Source of the DNA: a virus
DNA: 27,534 nucleotides
Reading direction: 5' to 3' (one strand)
IMG/VR virus record: IMGVR_UViG_3300030060_003078
Coordinates: 1-27,534 of that record
Under the pieces are notes generated by a model that worked only from the letters and a program-made list of their open reading frames with translations, searched no databases and was not told the DNA's origin. Each line of letters starts with the position of its first letter. Positions within the stretch are counted from its first letter, which is position 1. The position numbers and the translations under genes were made by a program. Shown here in pieces: positions 18,413 through 27,000 of the stretch.

Positions 18413-19249
18413 ATGGGATTTCCAATAGCTATACAAGTTGGAGCAGCTTTAATAGGCGCTGGAGTTAGTTACTTTGGTCAAAGAAGAATGCAAAAACAAA
18501 ACGCGCGTTTGTCTAGAGAAGCTTTACAAGCTCAAAAAGAACAACAAGCAAGGCTTGATGCTCAAAGAGCTGAATACGAAGCAATGGAGTTTACAAATCC
18601 TTATGCTGGTATGGATAATCCATTTGAAGATTTAACAGTTAACCAACAGCAGGCACAGTTTCAAGCTCAGTTAGGTGCTCAGCAACGAGCAGACATATTA
18701 CAAGGTTTGAGAGGCGCGGCAGGAACAAGTGGTGTAGCAGGTTTAGCGCAGTCTTTAGCTAATCAACAACAAAGACAAGCACAGCAGATATCTGCTAGTA
18801 TAGGACAACAAGAAGCTAGAAATCAATTATTAGCCGCTAAAGGCGCAGCAGCAGCTGACATGGCAGAAAGAGGTGGTGAAGCTATGGTTCAACAAGCTGA
18901 AATGTCTAGACAAGCAACTTTACTTGGAGTTGAATATGGACAAGCTGCAGGTGCAAACGCAGCCGTACAACAAGCGTATGCTAATCAAATGCAAGGTAAC
19001 GCTATGGCGTCTCAAATGTTATCAGATAGAGTAGGTTTAATAACTAGTACTATTGGTAGTTTGGCAGAGCAAGGTGCGTTTGATTCTGAAGGTAGTGAAA
19101 GTGGTTTTGACGCTAGTAGATTTAAAGTTACTGGAACACCAATAAATAATGTAAATCCTAACAAGCAATCAGTTTTTGTTGGGCCAAAGACACAACAAAC
19201 TAGTATACTTTACAAGACATTTAATCCATTTACAGGAAAATTTGAATAA
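18413..19249 (+). CDS. Putative internal virion / ejection protein (Ala/Gln-rich, gp14-like position)
   Basis: This 278-aa protein has an N-terminal hydrophobic Gly/Ala segment (residues 3-20, FPIAIQVGAALIGAGVSYFG) that could insert in a membrane, a basic helical stretch with a coiled-coil pattern (about 21-55), a conserved-looking motif NPYAGMDNPFEDLTVNQQQA (about 62-81), then long Ala/Gln-rich helices including ILQGLRGAAGTSGVAGLAQS (about 95-114). I recognise this plan from marine uncultured phages. An Ala/Gln-rich helical protein with one hydrophobic segment, encoded just before a medium and a giant protein, fits the smallest ejection protein of podoviruses (T7 gp14-like role) that helps form the channel across the host envelope. 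This is analogy, not detected homology. Confidence 0.6.
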   Translation: MGFPIAIQVGAALIGAGVSYFGQRRMQKQNARLSREALQAQKEQQARLDAQRAEYEAMEFTNPYAGMDNPFEDLTVNQQQAQFQAQLGAQQRADILQGLRGAAGTSGVAGLAQSLANQQQRQAQQISASIGQQEARNQLLAAKGAAAADMAERGGEAMVQQAEMSRQATLLGVEYGQAAGANAAVQQAYANQMQGNAMASQMLSDRVGLITSTIGSLAEQGAFDSEGSESGFDASRFKVTGTPINNVNPNKQSVFVGPKTQQTSILYKTFNPFTGKFE

Positions 19250-19260
19250 ACAAATAAAAT

Positions 19261-21021
19261 ATGGCAAAAAGTTTAATAGGAAAAGCAGATAGTACAATTG
19301 TAAGCGCAGCTTATAGATCTGCATTGGCTAATGTACCTAAAGATAATTTAGAAACACTAAAAATACAACAAGGTGCATATAAATCTTTATTAGATACTGT
19401 TGAAGGCGTATTTACCGCCGCAAAAGAACAGCATGAAGCTGATAACTTAGAATTAAAAGGTTATTTACAAGGCCTTGAAGATGAAATTGCTAGTGGCACA
19501 CATAAAAGTGTTATACAAGATAAAACTGTAGATGATTTAGATATTTTTAGACAAGAGTATAAAGCAATACCAAAAGGTAAAAAAGGTGAAAAACAAAGAT
19601 TAGAGTGGAGGTCTAAAGTTAACAAATATGTTAATGGTTTAAAAAACGAATCTGAAGACTTAACAACTATATCTGATTATTATTTAAATAATGGTGTTAA
19701 TATACAAGCTAGTGGTGAAACAGGTAATATAGAGTTTATGAAGGCTATTGCTAAGTATAGAGCAAACGAGAAAGACCATGGGCTTGTAAGAAATACAGAT
19801 ACAGATGGTAATATTACTTTTACTTTAAACGGTGTAACTAAAACTTTACCAGAAATAGTTGAAAGCGTTGTGCCAAAAGATACAAATGTAGAAGCTGCAG
19901 AGTTAAATATACAAGAAAAATTAACTAAACAAGGTTTGGAAGGCGTTGGCGATATTGATAAAAACTTTATATATGACAGTATATCACCAACGTTAACTAC
20001 TAAAAACGCTTATCTTGATTTTGTTTATAAATCTAGAGGTAAAGATGGTAAATCTATAGCTCAAGAAATACAATCATTAGATGGTCAATATACAGATGTT
20101 ATATTTAAAGTTTTAAACGACAAAGGTATATTACAACAACTTGATAAAGGTAATGACGGTTTAGATAGATCAGATTTTGATGCGAAAAGTTATAAAGCTG
20201 TAGCTGATCATATATTAAAAGGTAATAACTTTGATATGTCAAAGTCTATAGCTTTAGATATATATAGCGAAACTGTTGGACAACAAGCGCTTGATAGAGG
20301 TTTAAACGCTTATAACATAAAACAAGCAAATTTAGAAAAAAGAAATAAACCAACTATTGAAGAAGAGAAAGACAAATATTATTCTGCAAATCAAGCGTTT
20401 TATGGGCCAATAACGGAAGATGGTACAAAAAAAATAGTTTTAGGAAATCAACTTAATAAAATAATAGATAATTTAGATAGTGGTGTTATAACTATAGATG
20501 GTAAACAATATAATCAAAGTAATAGCGATAATAGTTGGGTTTCAGATGATGGTGATGTAAAATCAGGTAATGACGTATTAGATTATTATGATCGTCAACT
20601 TAATATTACGCTAGATTGGTATAATGACAAGCGTTTTGCTAGATTTACAGGAACTGGCTTAGGTGGTGAAAGAACAAAACAAAATCAACTTGTAACTACA
20701 AAAAAACTACAAGAAGAAGCAAGTACCGGTATTGAAGAAGTAGCTTTTATTCGAGGCGCTAGAGCTAATGATGTTGTAAATAAAATAAATGAAATTTTAG
20801 GTGAAAAAAGTGCAACAGTAAGTGGTCAAACAATTACTTTTAACGGTAAAAAGTATAAATTAGGTGATGCTGGAGGATTTGGTCTAGGAGCATCGCCACA
20901 AGTAGAAACTGCAACAAATAAAGCTAGAAGAGATGGTTATATTAAAGAATTAGAAAGACTTATACAAGATTTACAAAATTCTATGAAAGTTAACACGCAG
21001 TACCAAGAAAAAACAAATTAA
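19261..21021 (+). CDS. Putative internal virion protein (gp15-like position), function unknown
   Basis: This 586-aa protein is mostly helical and rich in Lys, Asp, Asn, Glu and Gln, with no membrane segment or signal peptide. Recognisable pieces are an N-terminal AKSLIGKADSTIVSAAYRSA, a coiled-coil-like stretch (about 40-75, VEGVFTAAKEQHEADNLELK), and a basic/helical block (KGKKGEKQRLEWRSKVNKYV). A C-terminal part has ARANDVVNKINEILGEKS and a helical end. I found no catalytic motif. It starts 11 bases after the previous stop and ends five bases before the giant gene, so the three are likely made together. By position it corresponds to the middle ejection protein of podoviruses (T7 gp15). I recall related unnamed proteins from marine phages. 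Confidence 0.5.
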   Translation: MAKSLIGKADSTIVSAAYRSALANVPKDNLETLKIQQGAYKSLLDTVEGVFTAAKEQHEADNLELKGYLQGLEDEIASGTHKSVIQDKTVDDLDIFRQEYKAIPKGKKGEKQRLEWRSKVNKYVNGLKNESEDLTTISDYYLNNGVNIQASGETGNIEFMKAIAKYRANEKDHGLVRNTDTDGNITFTLNGVTKTLPEIVESVVPKDTNVEAAELNIQEKLTKQGLEGVGDIDKNFIYDSISPTLTTKNAYLDFVYKSRGKDGKSIAQEIQSLDGQYTDVIFKVLNDKGILQQLDKGNDGLDRSDFDAKSYKAVADHILKGNNFDMSKSIALDIYSETVGQQALDRGLNAYNIKQANLEKRNKPTIEEEKDKYYSANQAFYGPITEDGTKKIVLGNQLNKIIDNLDSGVITIDGKQYNQSNSDNSWVSDDGDVKSGNDVLDYYDRQLNITLDWYNDKRFARFTGTGLGGERTKQNQLVTTKKLQEEASTGIEEVAFIRGARANDVVNKINEILGEKSATVSGQTITFNGKKYKLGDAGGFGLGASPQVETATNKARRDGYIKELERLIQDLQNSMKVNTQYQEKTN

Positions 21022-21026
21022 TAAAT

Positions 21027-24000
21027 ATGAATGAAATTTATGTAGTTAATGGTCAAGAATACTCTGTAGGCCAAAGTAGACTTGAAGAATTTTTAAATGA
21101 TTTTCCAAACGCAGTAAAAAAGGGAAAAGAACAAGGCTCGACGCAAGACCCGACGATGAGCCAAGAAACTATGGGGTCACAATTGGACGATGGTTCCTCG
21201 GACTCAGTAAGCTGGTTTGATCAAACTTGGTTTGGTAGAGGTTTTAAAGCCGCTAGTACTACTGGTGAAGCTACAGACTTAATGGTTCAAGACTTTTCTA
21301 ATGTAGATATTGAAACTATACAAGCTTTTATTATAGCAAAAGAAAATGAAGCTAAAAACTACGCGCCATCTGAAAGTATGCAAAAGTTTCAAAAGAAATA
21401 TAAAGAAGAAGGTGAAACTTGGAGTGCTTTTTTTAGAGGTGTTAGAGAACAACCTGGTTTATTACCAGAACTTTTTGTACAGTCATTAGGTACTCAAATA
21501 GGTACTTTAGCAGATGCACCAGGTACTACTTTAGCATTCGCCGGTACTGGTGCTGCAACTGGTGCTTTAGCTGGTCCTGCTGGTGCTTTAGCCGGTGCTT
21601 TTGGTGGTTTAGCTACGTCAATGGAAGCGGCATTAACTTTTGGTGAGTTAATAGAAACTAGACTAAAAGAAAAAAACTTAGAGTTTACTGATGAAAATGT
21701 AATGGATTTATTAGAAGAAGAAGGTGACTCTATAAGAAATAAAGCTATTGGTAGAGGTATGTCTATCGGCATAATAGAAGGTTTATCTGGAGGTTTAGCA
21801 GGTAAAACAGCATTAGCTACTAGAAAAGCAGTTACAGGCACAAGAAGAGGTTTATTGGCAGCTGGTGCTACAGGTACTGGTGTTGAGGCTTTAGGTGGTG
21901 CTACTGGTGAAATAGCTGGTAGAGTTGCAGCTGGACAAGAGATGGATCCGGCTGAAATAGGTTTTGAAGCTATAACAGGTACTGTAACAGCGCCGTTAAA
22001 CGTTTCTGCTGCATTGTTAACAGCTAAGAAACCAACATACATGTTAAATAAAGAAGAAGTTACGTATGAACAAATGAAAAAGTTTGTTGATACAGCTGAT
22101 GATTTAGACGTAGCAAAAGCAGATATTAAAATAGAAAATGATTTTACTGGTGTTGGTGAAACAGCTAAAGCAAAACAAGAAGCAGCTACTATAGCCATAA
22201 AAGAAACAGGTGAAGAAGCTGTTATACAAGAAGTTGAAGAAGCTCAAGCTGAAGTAAAGTTTGAAAGAAACATGGAGTTTGCTAAAAAACATAGTAAACT
22301 TTACGGTTTAAAATTTACTGAGTTAACTAAAGAAGAAATAACAGAAAGGTTTAAAGATACTGAAAACGCTGAAATAATTGATGCTTTAGGTGGTGTTATT
22401 AATGATGAAATTATTATTAACAAAGATAATGCTAAAACAAAAATATACGGTGATAATGTAGGTAATCACGAGTTATTACATGGTATAATAAAAGCTAGTG
22501 GACAGAGTCAAAACATAACACAAAATACTATTGACAACTTTTTAAATATTATAGGTAAAGATGGTAAAAAAGCTATAGACAGAAGAATAAGGCTTTCAGA
22601 GTATACTGATGAGTATTTATCAAAACATCTTGATGAGTATTTTACAATGTATTCTGATGCTATTGCTAATAATGAAGTAACTTTTAATGATAATGTGTTT
22701 ACAAAAATAGCAGATGCTATTAGAAGATTATTTGCTGACTTAGGTTATTCTAATGTTGATTTTAGTGATGCTAGAGGTGCTTACAATTTTTTAAAAGATT
22801 ATAACAAAAGTATACATAAAGGTAGTTTAAGTAAAGGTATTACAAGAGCAACAGGAGGACAAGCTGTATTTGAAGAAGCTAAATTTTCAAAAGTAAATGT
22901 ATCACAAGCTGCTAAATTTGTAGACGAAATAGAAGAAAAACTAAGAACAAGATTAAAAACAGAAGGCAAAGATTATACTAAAGAAGAGTTTCAACAAAGT
23001 GAAGAGTTTAATAGAATATTTAGATCTATTAATCTTGAAAATGGGTTTGTAAACAATTATTTAAAATCTGTTATTCCTGATGCGCCTAGAAGATTAAAAA
23101 CTATAGAAAAAATAAATGACAGAATATTAGGTTACGACCCACAAGCAGAAAGAAAAGCAAAAGATCCAAAAACAGGTAAAGTTAGTGAAAAACCTGTTAC
23201 TATCGGTGAACGTATTATGTCTGATAAGCAGTTTGGTAAATTAGATGCTGAAAGAGATTTAGCTATAAAAGGTAAAATAGAAGGTAAAACAGTTAGAATA
23301 GACGCTGCAAAAAGAACAGAAGAAGGTGAAACTACTTTTGATATAGAAGATACCGCTGTTGATACGCAACAAGAAGCGTTTGAAACAGAAAATATATCAC
23401 CACAAGCAGAAGCTAGAAAAGCTCAACAAAAAGCAAAACCAAAAGAGTCTGAGTTTAGAAATAGAGTTAATTTTAAAACTGGTAGTAAAATATATAACCA
23501 AATATTAGACAGTGCTAAAAAGACTTTAATACGTGCTTATGCTAAAACTAAAAATATTAAAGATGCTGCTGCTAGAGAAAGAGCTGTTGTAGAAGAAATA
23601 CAAAAAGAACATAATAGTTTAACTAGCCCTTTATTTAAACAAATAAAAAACTGGTTTACATATGGTATTCCTGAAGAAACAGTACCTAAAGGCACTAAAG
23701 ATATTTACTTTCAAAACTTAATGGAGTTTAGAAAAGACATAGCCAAAATTATATCAACTAGAGACCTTGTTCAAATAGAAAGAAATATTAACGAAAGCGA
23801 TAGAATTTTTACTATATACGTAGAAACACTTCGTAAAAGAGCAGACGTACAAAAAGCTATTGACGACGGTAGATTACTACCAGATGACCTTAGAAAGTTT
23901 GATAAAGATAAAAAAATAAACGTATACGAAACAGTAATACCTAGTGAAACGCAAATAGTAGCTTTTGCTAATCAACCAGCTAAAATACCAGCCAAAGACA

Positions 24001-27000
24001 AACAAGGTAATCCAATTATTAAAAATGGTGAGGCTTTAATGATTAGAAGTGGATTAAAAGGCACTAGAAAAGATGGTATTACCAAAAACACAGTTAATGG
24101 TTTAATTCTTGATGCTGTGATGGAAGCTAGACAGAGTAAAGAAGTTGTTGATCGTGTAAAATTATTAGACGTAGATGTTACTAGCGTTGCACAACTAAGC
24201 GCCGCTACAGGTAGAAAAGCTAATATGAAGTTTTCTAAAACTATAGGCACAAATAATATTGAAGCTTTTATAAAAGAATTAAATTCAGTAGGACTTACAA
24301 AACAACACGCTACAAATTTTGGTAAAGATGATAGGCAAAGAAGATTAGCTGCTACAGCTTTAAACACTTTAATTAAAGAAGTAGATGATGATGGTACTTA
24401 TAGTACCTTAACGCCTATGCTAGTTAAAATGCAAGAATTAATAAATAAAGGCTTATCTTTTAATGACATAGTAAATACTACTTTTAACAACCATAAACAC
24501 TTATTTGAAGGTGCTGAAGGTAATCTATATGCTAGCTTTTTTGAAGGTAGTTTTAGCAAAAAACACGTTACTGGTATATTAGGTTTAGCTAAACGTATTA
24601 CTGAAGCTCAAATAAACGGTATAGCTTTTAATGATGCTATTGCAGATTTAAGTAAAAAGAATAGTAATGAAAACATAATAAAGTTTTTAAAACAATATAG
24701 TAAACAAATAAGAACTGCTAAGTTTAAATATAAAGGTAAAACAATAACTAAAAACGAACATGTACGTGACTTTATTATAAACGATATAAAGCCAAATAAT
24801 AAATTTAAGCTTAAAAACGTGCCTAAAGGCAAAAGAATAACTTTTAACGATGTAGAACAAAGAACTTATCAAAACTCTACAGAAACAAAACAAGTATTTA
24901 AAAACAACAATATAGAACAAATAAATAAAGCGCTTGAAACTAACATTAAAGAATCTAAAGAATCTATAGATTACACAATAAGTATTATTGAATCAGATAA
25001 ATCTACAGAAGTTAAAAAATCACATATCAAAGCACTTGCTGCAGATACAGATTCACCTATTAGAAAAATGGCTTTATTTGGTATAATGTCTAACAACGAA
25101 TCAAAAACAGATTTAGATCATAGGCCACCTGTAAACAAAGTTATAGAAAAAATATATGAAACTATAGACAATCCAACTAAGCAAAATATATCTGAGTTAA
25201 GAACTTTTTTAGAAAGTACTAGAGTAAATAATATACCTTCAGAATTACACGCTTTATTAAACAAGCCAACAGATAAAGGTGGTCTTGGTAAGAAAATTGA
25301 AGGTGGTATGGAAATATTTGAAATACCTGAAGTTGTAAAAGCTATGCAAAATGTTGAAACTACAAGCTATAACGGTACTAAGTTTAGTAAAACATCACGT
25401 TTAAAACCTTTTGGTGATGCTGTAGCAAAAGCTAGACTTTCTAAAACACCTAAAGGTATTAGTATATTAGACTTTGACGATACATTAGCTACTACAGAGT
25501 CTTTAGTTAAGTTTACTAGACCTGATGGTACTACAGGTACTTTAAACGCAGAACAGTTTGCTAGCACTTATGAAAGTTTACAAGACCAAGGCTATAAGTT
25601 TGACTTTTCTGATTTTAACAAAGTTGTAAAAGGTAAGTTAGCACCATTGTTTCAAAAAGCATTAAAGTTACAAAACAAGTTTGGTCCTGAAAATATGTTT
25701 GTATTAACAGCTAGGCCACCAGCTGCACAAAAAGCTATATTTGACTTTTTAAAAGCTAATGGTTTAAATATACCTTTAAAAAATATAACTGGTTTAGGTA
25801 ACAGTACTGCAGAAGCAAAAGCGTTATGGGTAGCTGATAAAGTCGCTGATGGTTATAATGATTTTTATTTTGCTGATGATGCTTTGCAAAACGTACAAGC
25901 TGTTAAAAACATGTTAGATCAGTTTGATGTTAAGTCTAAGGTTCAACAAGCTAAAGCTAAACTTAGTAAAGGTATGAGTAAAGAGTTTAACGATATATTA
26001 CAAGATGTAACTGGTATCGAAACTCAAAAGCGTTTTTCAGAAGCAAAAGCTAGAAAACGTGGTCAAGGTAAAGGTAGATTTAGATTATTTATACCACCAT
26101 CACATGAAGATTTTATAGGTTTATTATATAACTTCATAGGTAAAGGTGAGCAAGGTAATAAACATAGAGACTTTTTTGAAAAAACATTAATACAACCTTT
26201 AAATAGAGCTTATAGAGAACTAAACATGGCTAAGCAAGCTATAGCTAATGATTACAGAAACTTAACTAAGCAAATGCCAGATATACGTAAAAAGCTAACA
26301 CAAAGTACACCTGATGGTGATTTTACATATGATGATGCTGTTAGAGTATATTTATGGAATAATTTTGGTTTTGATATACCAGGTTTAACTAAAACAGATA
26401 CTAATAAACTTATTGAATTTGTTAATTTAGATGATAAGTTAAAAATGTTTGCTGATAAAGTAGGTTTAATATCTAAAATTGATGAAGGTTATGTTGAGCC
26501 AGGTGAGCATTGGTTAGCTGGTAGCATAAAACAAGATTTAGCTGACGCAACAGGTAGAGTTGGTAGAAAAAAGTTTTTTGCAGAGTTTATTGAAAATTCT
26601 GATCAAATTTTTGGTAAAATAGTAAACGGTAAACTTGTTGGCGATAATGCAAATAAAATTAGAGCTGCTTACGGTGATAATTTTGTTGAAGCTTTAGAAG
26701 ATATGTTGTATGCTACTCAAAACGGTACTAATAGAAAGCAAGGTAGTAATAAACAGGTTAATGCGTTTTTAGATTATTTAAACGGATCAGTTGGTGCTAC
26801 AATGTTTTTTAATGCTAGATCTGCTGTATTACAGACTTTGTCTACTGTTAACTTTATAAACTTTGCTGATAACAACATATTTAAAGCTGCTGCTGCTTTT
26901 GCTGATCAACCACAGTTTTGGAAGGACTTTTCTATGATATTCAACTCTGATTATTTAAAACAAAGAAGAGCTGGTGTTGGTTTTGATGTTAATGGTGCTG

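Noticed and set aside
21494-22198. 234-aa reading frame on the minus strand
   Set aside because: It lies antisense to the Gly/Ala-rich part of the giant gene; its Ala/Pro/Ser-rich translation mirrors GCT/GGT/ACT codons on the other strand, and no other gene is on that strand.
22600-22620. RLSE near residue 526 as a further processing site of the giant protein
   Set aside because: It sits inside the peptidase-like region between the HELLH motif and the putative third ligand, so cleavage there would destroy the domain; it shows that such tetrads also occur by chance.
833-25567. Other minus-strand reading frames of 61-131 aa
   Set aside because: All are antisense to well-supported plus-strand genes, have low-complexity Ser/Phe/Ile-rich translations and lack neighbours in the same direction.
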